Source of the DNA: Rhodopirellula europaea 6C
GTDB lineage: Bacteria > Planctomycetota > Planctomycetia > Pirellulales > Pirellulaceae
Length of the DNA: 64,000 nucleotides
Assembly (NCBI RefSeq): GCF_000338295.1
Contig: NZ_ANMO01000269.1
Location: 32,501-96,500 of the forward strand
Direction: 5' to 3'
Part shown: one piece after another, positions 1 through 9,104 of the stretch
Position numbering within the stretch: the stretch's first letter is position 1
Layout: each line of letters opens with the position of its first letter
Notes under the pieces: model-generated
What the model saw: the letters and a program-made list of their open reading frames with translations, nothing else
The model's database searches: none
Told to the model about the DNA's origin: nothing
Made by a program: the position numbers and the translations under genes

Positions 1-141
1 GTCGATCGTCCCTTCCGCAACTGCCAACCACGAGATTTGCTGCTCCAGGTTCGCAACTACTGCCTCTACAACAACCTCGAAGTGGAGCTCAAAAAGGAGT
101 ACTTTGACTTCGCCTGCGACAACTACTTCTCGGTGATGTAA
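1..141 (+). CDS. C-terminal fragment of a protein, possibly an AAA-type ATPase
   Basis: The first frame is open from base 1 and ends with TAA at 139-141, giving 46 residues; the gene starts outside the window. The fragment contains an NCQPRDLL segment and a helical, acidic end finishing in NYFSVM. This resembles the small helical lid at the C-terminus of AAA-family ATPases in planctomycetes, where a PRDLL motif is common. That likeness is from memory of the family and there is no P-loop here to confirm it. The codon use is like the neighbouring genes, so I regard it as truly coding; the function is only a guess. Confidence 0.45.
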   Translation, partial: VDRPFRNCQPRDLLLQVRNYCLYNNLEVELKKEYFDFACDNYFSVM

Positions 142-672
142 CCACCGAATCGGCGGCAAGCTTAACGACGATGCAAGCGGCCTGAACGCCGCGAAGGGAC
201 AGGGAAAGCAGCGATACGGTTCTCCGACGGGCCACGCCAGACCGGGGTGCGGGACAAATCGCGATCGAGCCTCCGGCAGCTCGCCCCCAAACCGTTGACC
301 GGCACGATGACTCGCTGGACTCGACCTTGTTGGGCGAAAGCTCGCTGGGCCCCGAAAAGGAGGCATCGCACTGAAACACGGCACCACACAGTGAACTCAA
401 CTCCCGGGTGCTCAACCACCGCCTCGATCTACCATGGCGTTTCTCTATACGCTTGTCTGTCCACGTCACCCGAGGGCGAGAAACCGGGCCCAGGACAGCA
501 ATCCACCGCCGATCAGCTCGTTCGTGCGAACCGGCGCATTTCCCGAAGGAGACTGCTCGCACCCGATAAATGGGTTTCGATCCTGGTTTGGCGGGCACTC
601 GTTCGCCGGTACAATGGGCATCCCTCCTTCGCTCATTTCAAATGAGTCCCGCCCCTCAGTCTGCTTCCGATC
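142..672. other. Gene-free stretch upstream of the cytochrome c gene
   Basis: I see no convincing gene in these 531 bases. The open frames in it are rich in Arg, Ser and Cys, overlap one another on both strands and resemble no family. A weak hairpin (GCGGC/GCCGC, about 178-193) lies behind the upstream stop codon but has no T-run. A possible promoter for the next gene lies at 588-615. Confidence 0.5.
588..615 (+). promoter_or_regulatory. Candidate sigma-70-type promoter for the cytochrome c gene
   Basis: TTGGCG at 588-593 and TACAAT at 610-615 are separated by 16 bases and lie about 60 bases before the ATG at 673. The -10 box matches TATAAT at five of six positions and the -35 box matches TTGACA at four of six. 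Planctomycete promoters are poorly conserved, so this is only a candidate. Confidence 0.35.
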
Positions 673-1902
673 ATGCCTATCTATTCTCCCTTGCCGCCGA
701 TGCCCGAATCTCATTCTCGCTGGAACACAGCCCAAACCAGACGGCAGTTTGCCTTTTGCGGCGTGTTTCTACTGACCTTGCTGTGCTCGCTGCTGCACCC
801 CGGCAGCTCCAACGCCGCAGATGATGCTGAAACAAACGTGATTCGGATGCCGGTCGACGAAGAAGGCTTGGTCGTCGATTTTGAACGGGACATTGCCCCG
901 ATCTTCCGAGAACACTGCTTGGAATGCCACGGAGCCGAAGAGGCGAAGGCTGATTTTCGCGTCGACGATCGCGACACCGTGTTCAGCTACGTTTACGGAG
1001 AGGATCTCGAATCGAGCTCGATGTACATCGACTACTTGATCAGCGAAGACGACGACATGTTGATGCCACCTCGCAGTCATGGCGGACCACTTGCGCCGGC
1101 GGAACTGGCATTGATTCGAATCTGGATCGAAGAAGGTGCCAATTGGCCGGATGAAGCGAACGTCGTTCAGCCCGATCTGGATGGCTCGGGCCAACCGATT
1201 GAGTTGGCCGATGGCATCCGCAAAGGTATCGACCCAACCGACGCGGGACTGCTGGCTCGGGTCTGGTCGTTCCAAGGATTCCTTCACCCGGCAACCGTCC
1301 ACTTCCCCATCGCCCTGTTCTTGGTCGGCGGGTTGTTCGTCGTGCTGGGTTGGAAGTGGCCCGCACTCGGTACACAAGTCCCATTGGTTTGTCTGCTGCT
1401 CGGTGCAGCCACGGCGATCGTTGCAACGATGATGGGTTGGTCCTTCTCAGTCGAAAAAGGCTACGGCTCTTGGACAAAGGTCAACTTCGATTCCGAACTG
1501 TTTTGGCATCGCTGGTCGGCCATCATCGTGACGGTCCTATCAACCATCTTCGCAATCATTGCTTTGAAATCGCTTCAAAGTGACGATGAAGCGGGACGCC
1601 AACGTCTGACAAACGTCTGGAAAATCGGATTGCTGGTTGTCGCCGGCATGGTCGGTGCAGTGGGTCACCAAGGCGGTGAGTTGACCTACGGAAAAGACTT
1701 TTACCCCAAGGCGATCAATATTCTTCTGGGCAAGCCTTGGCCACCGGAGTCAGCTCCCGAGACCGCTCTTGAAAGCGTTACCGAAGAAGAACAGTCGCCC
1801 GAGCTGACTTCTGACGCGGTCCCGACCGACTCGACAGTCCGCTTGAACACGTTCGCTATCCCCATCGCCATTCAGTCTCCTCCAGTTCCTTCGCGAGTTT
1901 GA
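673..1902 (+). CDS. Planctomycete-type cytochrome c / DUF2231 membrane protein
   Basis: The 409-residue product has a signal peptide or anchor at about residues 25-48. A planctomycete-type cytochrome c domain follows, with the heme-binding motif CLECH at 82-86 and a likely distal Met in the DDDMLMPP segment near 131. Residues 200-345 form a DUF2231 region of four hydrophobic helices, beginning with the typical LHPATVHFPIA. The tail is acidic. Known family members suggest a membrane-bound electron carrier on the periplasmic side; the partner is unknown. A second possible start is the ATG at 703. The stop codon overlaps the TTG start of ppk (TTGA), so the two genes are probably translationally coupled. 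Confidence 0.85.
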   Translation: MPIYSPLPPMPESHSRWNTAQTRRQFAFCGVFLLTLLCSLLHPGSSNAADDAETNVIRMPVDEEGLVVDFERDIAPIFREHCLECHGAEEAKADFRVDDRDTVFSYVYGEDLESSSMYIDYLISEDDDMLMPPRSHGGPLAPAELALIRIWIEEGANWPDEANVVQPDLDGSGQPIELADGIRKGIDPTDAGLLARVWSFQGFLHPATVHFPIALFLVGGLFVVLGWKWPALGTQVPLVCLLLGAATAIVATMMGWSFSVEKGYGSWTKVNFDSELFWHRWSAIIVTVLSTIFAIIALKSLQSDDEAGRQRLTNVWKIGLLVVAGMVGAVGHQGGELTYGKDFYPKAINILLGKPWPPESAPETALESVTEEEQSPELTSDAVPTDSTVRLNTFAIPIAIQSPPVPSRV

Positions 1903-4292
1903 CGTTGTCCCACGATCCTGCCCCCTCTCAGTCCGTCGGCAAACGCCCTCAGAAAAGCACCAAAACCGTGTCGCGACGCCAAGTGGAATCCGCGGCTGCT
2001 GACGCACCTCGGTTCATCAACCGCGAGTTGGCATGGCTGGAATTCAACGCTCGCGTATTGGATCAGGGGGATGATCCGTCGGTAAGACTTCTGGAACGAG
2101 CCAAATTCCTGGCGATCACCAGTTCGAATCTCGACGAGTTCATGATGGTCCGCGTTGGCAGTTTAAAACTGCAGGCGGTGAGCGGAGGTGGACGACGCGA
2201 CCCGTCCGGTCGAACCGCGACAGAGCAATTGCAGGCGATTTCGAAACGCTGCCAAGGACACGTCGACCGGCAATACCAATTGCTGCGAAACGAGTTGCTA
2301 CCGTTGCTGGGCGAACACAAAATCAATCAAATCGATCCGGCCGAATGCAGCGATCGATTGCTCGCCGCCGCCGAACGCCATTTTCGCGGCGACGTGCTGG
2401 CGGTGCTTTCACCACAAGCACTTCACGACCGACGCTTCCCCATGCTGCCTGGTTTGGGAATCCACTTATGCGTGCAATTGCGTCCGGGCGATGAGATCGG
2501 TCCGCAACAGACCCCACCACCGACCGACTCATTGGACGATCGAGTCCCGTCGAATCTCAAGCGGCCCACCAACTCGGCCAACCACCAGTCCAATTCTGAA
2601 ACCTCTTCGGCTTTGGAAGACGGTGCAGATCAAACCGAACCCGATACCCAATTCGCGGTGATCCCACTCGGCCGCACGCTTGGGCGTGTGATTCCGCTTC
2701 CGATCGAAAAGCCGCCGATTGAGAAGGGCGCGGCTCCCAAAGAAAGCGATGATGCGTCGCCCATCGAGTCGGGCTACTCCTACGCGTTGCTGGAAGACCT
2801 GGTCTCACACTTCGTTGACGAGTTCTTCCCCGGTCGCGAAGTGATTCAGTGCAAACCGTTCCGCATCACTCGCAATGCCGACATTGAACTTCGCGAAGAC
2901 GGCGCGGGCGACTTGCTCGGCGGCATGGAAGAAGTCCTCGAGAGCCGACGTCTGTCCGATGTTGTTCGGTTGGAGATCGACGCGAACGCGAATTCAGAGA
3001 TTCGCGACTACCTGATCAACAGCTTCAACGTCGATCCTCAATTCGTTTTTGACATCGACGGTCCTCTGGACCTGACGTACTTGTTTGCGCTTCACGGCCT
3101 GAAGGGAATGAACACCCTTCGCGACGATGAATGGCCTCCGCAACGCAGCCCAAGAATCGATCCCGCCGAATCCATGTTCACATCGATCTCGGACGGAGAC
3201 ATCATGCTGATGCATCCGTACGAGTCCTTTGATCCGGTGGTCCGATTGTTGGAAGAAGCCTCGGTGGACCCGGATGTTCTGGCCGTCAAGCAGATCCTGT
3301 ATCGGACCAGCCGCAACAGCCCAATCGTTGCTGCACTGATGCGAGCTGCCGAGCGAGGAAAATATGTCACCGCGATTGTGGAGCTGAAAGCCCGATTCGA
3401 CGAAGCCCGCAACATTGAATGGGCTCGCGAAATGGAACAGGCCGGCGTGCAGGTCATCTACGGCATTCGTGGATTAAAAACGCACGCGAAAGTTTGCATC
3501 ATCGTTCGTCGCGAACCTCAGGGTTTGGTGCGATACGTCCACTTCGGAACCGGCAACTACAACGAGGTCACCGCCAACTTGTACGGTGACATCTCGGTGC
3601 TGACCTGCGATGAGATCCTTGGAACCGACGCGACGATGTTCTTCAACGCCGTCACGGGAGCCAGCCAACCGCAACCACTTCAACAACTCGGCATGGCGCC
3701 GCTGACGCTGCGTCGCCAAATCCTGGATTTGATCCAAGGTGAGACCGAACGTTGCCGGCAGGGCCAGAAGGGCGAGATCATCGCCAAGATGAACGCGTTG
3801 GTGGACACCGAGGTCATCGACGCGTTGTACTTGGCCAGCCAAGCGGGCGTGAAGATTCGCTTGAACGTCCGTGGCGTTTGCTGTTTGCGACCGGGCGTCC
3901 CGGGAATGAGCGAAACGATTGAGGTCGTTTCGATCGTCGACCGGTTCTTGGAACACGCACGAACGTTCTATTTCCGCCACGGTGGCGATCACGAGATGTT
4001 CATCAGCAGTGCGGACTGGATGCCTCGCAACTTGGACCGCCGAGTCGAATTGCTTGTGCCCGTGATCGATCCCGCTGCCCGCAAACGCCTTCGGGAAACA
4101 CTGCAGCTGTATTTCCGCGACAATCAAAACGCGTGGCGGATGCAACCGGACGGGAGTTACCAGCGTTTGAAGCCACGAAAGAACGAAGCCCCCATGCGGG
4201 TTCAAGAGACACTGTATCATCAGGTGGTCGAGAATCGAAAAGCGGGCAAGCACGACCCGCAATCGACTTTCGAAACTCATCGTCCTGATTGA
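1899..4292 (+). CDS. ppk: Polyphosphate kinase (PPK1)
   Basis: This enzyme reversibly transfers the terminal phosphate of ATP to polyphosphate. The 797-residue protein begins with the PPK1 N-terminal signature (FINRELAWLEFNARVLDQ, about residues 38-55). The phospholipase-D-like catalytic core is intact: IMLMHPYESFDPVV, then GLKTHAKV with the phosphorylated His at about residue 529, GTGNYNE, and a second conserved His region in FLEHARTFYF followed by ISSADWMPRNLDRR. An unusual low-complexity insertion of about 60 residues, rich in Ser, Pro, Asn and Asp, interrupts the region around 200-255, so the protein is longer than the usual ~690. The start used is TTG, overlapping the upstream stop; no ATG lies nearby. 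Confidence 0.95.
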   Translation: MTLSHDPAPSQSVGKRPQKSTKTVSRRQVESAAADAPRFINRELAWLEFNARVLDQGDDPSVRLLERAKFLAITSSNLDEFMMVRVGSLKLQAVSGGGRRDPSGRTATEQLQAISKRCQGHVDRQYQLLRNELLPLLGEHKINQIDPAECSDRLLAAAERHFRGDVLAVLSPQALHDRRFPMLPGLGIHLCVQLRPGDEIGPQQTPPPTDSLDDRVPSNLKRPTNSANHQSNSETSSALEDGADQTEPDTQFAVIPLGRTLGRVIPLPIEKPPIEKGAAPKESDDASPIESGYSYALLEDLVSHFVDEFFPGREVIQCKPFRITRNADIELREDGAGDLLGGMEEVLESRRLSDVVRLEIDANANSEIRDYLINSFNVDPQFVFDIDGPLDLTYLFALHGLKGMNTLRDDEWPPQRSPRIDPAESMFTSISDGDIMLMHPYESFDPVVRLLEEASVDPDVLAVKQILYRTSRNSPIVAALMRAAERGKYVTAIVELKARFDEARNIEWAREMEQAGVQVIYGIRGLKTHAKVCIIVRREPQGLVRYVHFGTGNYNEVTANLYGDISVLTCDEILGTDATMFFNAVTGASQPQPLQQLGMAPLTLRRQILDLIQGETERCRQGQKGEIIAKMNALVDTEVIDALYLASQAGVKIRLNVRGVCCLRPGVPGMSETIEVVSIVDRFLEHARTFYFRHGGDHEMFISSADWMPRNLDRRVELLVPVIDPAARKRLRETLQLYFRDNQNAWRMQPDGSYQRLKPRKNEAPMRVQETLYHQVVENRKAGKHDPQSTFETHRPD

Positions 4293-4316
4293 TCTTGTCT
4301 CTGTTTGATCGAACGC

Positions 4317-4667
4317 ATGCCTGCCCCTGAACCGATCATCACGCCCACGCCGTCCATTCAACCGGTCATTCGCAGCCGTGTGCTGCCTCGTGTCTCGTTC
4401 CGAATGATGATGGCAATCACGGCGTTGGCCGCCATCCTTGCCGCGATCACGCGAGCGGCGGGCAACGGGGCCGTCTTTGCAAAGGCCACTCTCGCCTTCG
4501 TAGGTGTCTTTGTTCTTTTTTTCGCGATGGCCGCCGGCGCTTTTCTGGTTTCGTGGTTGGTCGCTCGATTGACGATCGGGCGCGTCGACCAATCTCGCCA
4601 AGGCAGCCCGTTCGCCAAAGACGAATTGCCGCCGCAGTTGCTCAAGCCTCGGGAGAGAGAACTATGA
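4317..4667 (+). CDS. Small two-helix membrane protein
   Basis: The 116-residue product has two hydrophobic helices, at about residues 27-47 (MMMAITALAAILAAITRAAG) and 57-80, with a hydrophilic tail rich in Pro, Arg and Glu. An in-frame TTG at 4305 would add four residues; ATG at 4317 is the more usual start. Its TGA overlaps the ATG of the next gene (ATGA at 4664-4667), so it is the first gene of the transport cluster that follows. I recognise no family. Membrane location and coupling to the ABC ATPase suggest an accessory part of that system, which is an inference from context. Confidence 0.7.
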   Translation: MPAPEPIITPTPSIQPVIRSRVLPRVSFRMMMAITALAAILAAITRAAGNGAVFAKATLAFVGVFVLFFAMAAGAFLVSWLVARLTIGRVDQSRQGSPFAKDELPPQLLKPREREL

Positions 4668-6997
4668 ACCGCTCGAAGCTTGCTTTCTGTTTCACAATCG
4701 CGGTGTTGCTGGTCGGAACTGCCTCAACACGCTCCTCTGCACAAAGCGACGCTGGTTCGCAAAGTTTTTGGCAGTTTGACGGATCCAACCTCGCAACTTT
4801 CCCCCGCGGTCGAGTCAATCGACTGGGGTACCAAATCATGGTTCGTGTTTCCGCCCCGGACATCCCGGAAACCCAGCGAGTTGAAATTGAGTTCGCATCG
4901 ACAGGGGGGCCGACGACGGCAGATCACAACTTCACTTTGCTGCTGAGTCCCCGCGCAGACGGGCACAGCCCACCGCAATCTGCACTGGAAGTGGAGCTTC
5001 CATTCCAAATCCCCGAACAAACCACCCAACAAACAATCGTCCGGCACGTCCCCAAAACTTCTTACGGAGACGCCTACGAAGTTTGGATTCTGGAAAATGG
5101 ACAATCCATCAGCCAAGTCCCCAACGAAATCGGCAGTCCGGTCCGGGATTACCGGGCGGTCGCCGACGGTCTCCGAGACGAACTTCGATGGCGGCTGATC
5201 TGGATCGACTCTGACAAAGACCCGAATGCACGCGAACCATCCCTGCAATCTCTCGTTGAATCAACCTTCGACATGCAGTGGGACGCCGACGTTTTTCAAC
5301 CCGAACAGCTCCGGGTCAATGAAGACGGGCGAGTCAACGAACCGTTTGTTGCTGTCCAAGCACACACTCCTAATGAACTGCCTCTCGATTGGCGATCGTG
5401 GCTGCCGTTTGACGCAGTGGTGATTCACCGGCAGGACTACTTGAGATTCCAGTCTGAACAACCAGCGTGGTGGAAATCATTCACACGGTGGGTTCGTGGC
5501 GGCGGCGTGGTGCTGATCCGTGGAACTGAGCCTGGCGAAATGAACGACACTCAAGAGATTAGCGTTTCCACGTCGACCATGAATGCGGCCACCATCGACG
5601 CTTTCGCCAACTCCGCTTTGCAAATGCTTCGCACCAGTGCAGCAGAAATGTCGAACAACTGGAATCGGATGTATGCGGCCAACCGACAAGCCAACGCAGT
5701 CGACGAGTCGCCTATGCAAGGCATAGATGCCATCGAAAAATTTCGCCGCTCATTCGCCGATGCCTTTGGAGGCAATGCCAAAGCCACTCGGCTGGGCACA
5801 GAGAAAGGCATGAGGGTGTTCCCATTCGAGGCAGGACTTCTCGTCCAATTGCCCGCTCACGAAGACAATGCCCCCCTCAGCACCTTGGATTGGCGAACCA
5901 CAAAAAACATCCTTGGTTTCCATGCCTACCGTACACTCCGCCGCGGCGTCGATCCCATGGTTGGTACCCAGCGGTTCTTCGAATGGATGATCCCGGGCGT
6001 CTCCCAACCTCCGGTTTACACCTTCATGGGATTCCTGGGACTATTTGTTGTCTTGGTCGGACCGGTGGCTTACCGCAAAACAACCAAGAGCGGACGCAGT
6101 TACCTGATGTTCTTGATCGCCCCCGTGCTCGCCGTCGCCACGACCGTCGCAATGATGGGATACGGAATCATCGCCGACGGTTTTGGCACTCGATTGCGAG
6201 CCCGACAAATCACTTGGGTCAACGCCGACGGCGACGCAATGTCCCGGACGCGCTCGACCTACTTCGCTGGCATCCGACCTTCCAACGGCTTGCGGTTCCC
6301 AGGCGACGCATCGGTAACGCTGCTTTTGGACAATGAGGAAACCAGCTGGGAAGACCGAATCCAGCAGCGATTCGATCCACGCGGGAAAGTCAACGTCACC
6401 GAGGACGAAATTCGTTTGTCGAGTCGCTTGCTTCCCAGTCGTCAACAACGCCAGTTCGTGGTCGAACAACCCCGCGACCAATTTGGCACGGTCCGCATCA
6501 TGGAATCTGAACCAGAAGCCGTTAAGCGAGTCAGCGTGGAAGTGAAAAACGATTGCGAGCTGAACTTGCAGGGGGTCTTGGTCCGCGATCAAGACGGACT
6601 CTTTTTTGTGGCCGAAAACGTTGGTTCAGGCGAAACTGCGCGTGCCAAGTTGCTGACCAAACTCGAAGCTTCGAAGTTGATGGGGGACTGGTACAAACGC
6701 CAATGGTTGGTGAGCTCAAAAACGAACCGTCGATCCGAGACGGCGGATCGACAAATGCGACGTCGCATGATGGACGAAACCTTCGATGTCATCAACAAAG
6801 TTCGATCGACGCTCGCGATGACGTCCGCGCCTTCCGACGGCGTTTTTGAGCATGAGCTTCAACAACGCATGCAGCTAGGTAAGTCGTTGCCCAATCGCTC
6901 CTACATCGCCCTGGCTGATTTGTCCGACGACGTCCCCGCCATCGATGGCGTCTCCATTGAAAACAGCATCCACTTCGTGATGGGAGACCTGCCATGA
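4664..6997 (+). CDS. Large membrane protein associated with an ABC transporter
   Basis: The 777-residue protein starts with a signal peptide (residues 1-27, ending SSAQ). A long periplasmic region follows, containing a stretch typical of proteins that hold a Rossmann-like or GATase-like domain (about residues 235-290, with RGGGVVLIRGTEPGE). Two membrane helices lie at about 451-470 and 482-507, followed by a C-terminal soluble domain. In other planctomycetes similar proteins sit beside ABC-2 exporters; that is recalled, not tested. The ATG overlaps the preceding stop, and its own TGA overlaps the ATG of the ABC ATPase gene, so the three genes form one translational unit. An open frame extends upstream to 4553, but that part overlaps the previous gene and is not needed. 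Confidence 0.75.
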   Translation: MNRSKLAFCFTIAVLLVGTASTRSSAQSDAGSQSFWQFDGSNLATFPRGRVNRLGYQIMVRVSAPDIPETQRVEIEFASTGGPTTADHNFTLLLSPRADGHSPPQSALEVELPFQIPEQTTQQTIVRHVPKTSYGDAYEVWILENGQSISQVPNEIGSPVRDYRAVADGLRDELRWRLIWIDSDKDPNAREPSLQSLVESTFDMQWDADVFQPEQLRVNEDGRVNEPFVAVQAHTPNELPLDWRSWLPFDAVVIHRQDYLRFQSEQPAWWKSFTRWVRGGGVVLIRGTEPGEMNDTQEISVSTSTMNAATIDAFANSALQMLRTSAAEMSNNWNRMYAANRQANAVDESPMQGIDAIEKFRRSFADAFGGNAKATRLGTEKGMRVFPFEAGLLVQLPAHEDNAPLSTLDWRTTKNILGFHAYRTLRRGVDPMVGTQRFFEWMIPGVSQPPVYTFMGFLGLFVVLVGPVAYRKTTKSGRSYLMFLIAPVLAVATTVAMMGYGIIADGFGTRLRARQITWVNADGDAMSRTRSTYFAGIRPSNGLRFPGDASVTLLLDNEETSWEDRIQQRFDPRGKVNVTEDEIRLSSRLLPSRQQRQFVVEQPRDQFGTVRIMESEPEAVKRVSVEVKNDCELNLQGVLVRDQDGLFFVAENVGSGETARAKLLTKLEASKLMGDWYKRQWLVSSKTNRRSETADRQMRRRMMDETFDVINKVRSTLAMTSAPSDGVFEHELQQRMQLGKSLPNRSYIALADLSDDVPAIDGVSIENSIHFVMGDLP

Positions 6998-8094
6998 GCA
7001 CGACTTCGCAAGAATCCCAATCGGCGGCTCAACCGACCGGCACGGCGAGCAGCAACCAGGTCTCAGCCGGAGTCCACGCGGGCACAGCGGATTGCATCGA
7101 ACTCCGCCGATTGCATCGCTATTTTGGCAAAACCCATGCGGTCCATGACATCTCGTTCTCGGTTCGCCGAGGACATGTGTTTGGCTACATCGGCCCCAAC
7201 GGTGCCGGCAAAACAACATCGATGCGAATCCTCGCGACGTTGGATTTGCCCAGTTTTGGCGATGCGTTTGTCGACGGATTTTCGGTCGTCAATGATCCCG
7301 AATTGGTCCGCAGCCGGCTCGGTTTCATGCCCGACAGCTTTGGCACTTATCGCGACGTCAACTGTGAAGAGTACCTGGACTTCTTCGCTCGAGCCTACGG
7401 TTTGACCGGCCGTGATCGCACACGACGTTTGCGTGAAGTGCTGGAATTCACCGGCACGATGGGCATGAAAGACAAACCAATTCGTGGCTTGAGCAAAGGC
7501 ATGAAGCAACGCCTGTGTCTCGGACGAGCCCTGGTCCACGACCCCGCCGTTTTGATTTTGGATGAGCCCGCGGCCGGATTGGATCCGCGAGCCCGGATTC
7601 AGCTGCGACAAATGATTCGCCAATTGGCCAATCGCGGCAAAACCGTTTTGATCAGCAGCCACATCCTGACGGAACTCGCAGAGATGTGTGACAGTGTCGG
7701 CATCATCGAACAAGGTCAACTGCTGGCGACGGGCAGCGTTGAAGACATCCAACGTCAACGAGCGCAACACCGCGAACTCACACTGCGAGTGCTCGAACGT
7801 GCAAACGACGCCGCCGATCTGATTCGCAACCACCTGGCCGAACACTCTTCCAAATCAAACGGCGTTCCCGTCGAAAATCAGTCTTCCGAAACCGACGAAC
7901 AATCCTTGCCGCCCGCATCCCAAGTCGTCGTTGATGGCGAACTAGTACGCTTTGAATTCGAAGGCGACGTTCGCGATCAAGCCAATTTGGTCGCTTGGTT
8001 GATCGGACAAGGTTTCCTGATCGCCGAAGTTGCCGCTCACAAGAAAAGCCTCGAGGATGTCTTCCTGCAGGTCACCGAGGGATTGGTTCAATGA
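6994..8094 (+). CDS. ABC transporter ATP-binding protein
   Basis: The 366-residue protein is the ATPase of an ABC-2 type exporter. Walker A GPNGAGKTT lies at about residue 67, the signature LSKGMKQRL at about 166, and Walker B LILDEPAAGLDP at about 187, followed by the H-loop SSHIL. The C-terminal 115 residues form an extra domain, interrupted by a Ser/Asn/Glu-rich stretch (about 285-310), as is usual for subfamily members that carry a regulatory tail. ATGA overlap couples it to the membrane protein before it. Its own stop overlaps the start of the methyltransferase gene. A likely permease partner lies 2 kb downstream at 10081. Confidence 0.92.
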   Translation: MSTTSQESQSAAQPTGTASSNQVSAGVHAGTADCIELRRLHRYFGKTHAVHDISFSVRRGHVFGYIGPNGAGKTTSMRILATLDLPSFGDAFVDGFSVVNDPELVRSRLGFMPDSFGTYRDVNCEEYLDFFARAYGLTGRDRTRRLREVLEFTGTMGMKDKPIRGLSKGMKQRLCLGRALVHDPAVLILDEPAAGLDPRARIQLRQMIRQLANRGKTVLISSHILTELAEMCDSVGIIEQGQLLATGSVEDIQRQRAQHRELTLRVLERANDAADLIRNHLAEHSSKSNGVPVENQSSETDEQSLPPASQVVVDGELVRFEFEGDVRDQANLVAWLIGQGFLIAEVAAHKKSLEDVFLQVTEGLVQ

Positions 8095-9095
8095 GCGACT
8101 TCTTTACCCCGCCCAAACCTGTCACTCCCCTGCCCTCGCCCGAGGTCACCGCTCGACAGAGCGAGGAGTTCGCCGCGAGACTTCGCAAACGTGCCAAACA
8201 CCTTCGTCGTTGGCCCACGAAACAAGACATCACGTGCTTCCGGCTTTACGAACGCGATGTCCCCGAGGTGCCTTTGGTTGTCGATCGATACGAAGACCAT
8301 TTGCACATTGGTGAATTCGAACGTCCCCACGATCGCAGCGACGATGAACACACCGTGTGGCTGGAACACATGGTCAAGGTCGCCGCAAAGACACTGGACG
8401 TGCCACGTTCCAAGGTCTTCTTCAAACAACGCAAACGCCAACGCGGAACGGCCCAGCACGAAACCGTGGCGAGCCGACACTACCAGATCGAAGCCAAAGA
8501 AGGCGGCTTGAAATTCCAGGTCAACTTGTCGGACTACATCGACACCGGTTTGTTTCTCGATCACCGCATCACCCGATCGATGGTTCGTGATGAAGTCGCC
8601 GGCAAACGATTCCTCAATCTGTTCGCCTACACGGGCTCGTTCACGGTTTATGCCGCTGATGGTGCGGCCGCATCCACGACCACGGTGGATTTGTCGAACA
8701 CGTATTTGACTTGGGCGAAAGAAAACATGCGTCTGAACGGTTTCGAAAGCGACTCGCACGAATACATTGCTGAGGACGCGATGACGTTTATCAAAAACCT
8801 TCCCGCCACCGCAGTTTTCGATGTAGCCGTCGTCGATCCTCCCACCTTCAGTAACAGCAAACGCACCCAAAAAGATTGGGTCGTGCAAGACGATTACAAG
8901 GATCTGATTCAGCAAACTCTCAAACACATCGCTCGAGACGGTGTCGTTTACTTCTCAACCAATTTCCGACAATTCCAAATGGACGAATCCGCTTTCCCGG
9001 GTGCCAAAGTCCACGAAATCAGCCGGCAAACCGTGCCAGAAGACTTCCGCAATCGACGCATTCACCGGTGCTGGCGAATCACGCGAACCAACTGA
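8091..9095 (+). CDS. rlmK: Class I SAM-dependent rRNA methyltransferase, RlmK-like
   Basis: The 334-residue protein resembles the C-terminal (RlmK) half of the E. coli RlmKL fusion, which makes m7G2069 in 23S rRNA. The SAM site NLFAYTGSFTVYAA lies at about residues 180-193, and the catalytic-region motif DPPTFSNSKR at about 252-261. The end, with FSTNFRQFQMD and RRIHRCWRITR, also matches that family. ATG at 8091 overlaps the ABC ATPase stop (ATGA); an upstream extension to 7995 would lie inside that gene and is rejected. It is translationally coupled to the transporter genes although a functional link is not obvious. The THUMP/RlmL half of the E. coli protein is absent. Confidence 0.85.
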   Translation: MSDFFTPPKPVTPLPSPEVTARQSEEFAARLRKRAKHLRRWPTKQDITCFRLYERDVPEVPLVVDRYEDHLHIGEFERPHDRSDDEHTVWLEHMVKVAAKTLDVPRSKVFFKQRKRQRGTAQHETVASRHYQIEAKEGGLKFQVNLSDYIDTGLFLDHRITRSMVRDEVAGKRFLNLFAYTGSFTVYAADGAAASTTTVDLSNTYLTWAKENMRLNGFESDSHEYIAEDAMTFIKNLPATAVFDVAVVDPPTFSNSKRTQKDWVVQDDYKDLIQQTLKHIARDGVVYFSTNFRQFQMDESAFPGAKVHEISRQTVPEDFRNRRIHRCWRITRTN

Positions 9096-9104
9096 CGGAG
9101 ACCG

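Noticed and set aside
247-645. A 132-codon frame in the empty region before the cytochrome gene
   Set aside because: Arg/Ser/Cys-rich, overlapped by equally long frames on both strands, no family, no clear ribosome-binding site.
3474-4601. A 375-codon open frame on the minus strand opposite ppk
   Set aside because: It lies fully over ppk, the small membrane gene and their junction, has a His/Arg/Asp-rich product without any family likeness, and mirrors the codon pattern of the plus-strand genes.
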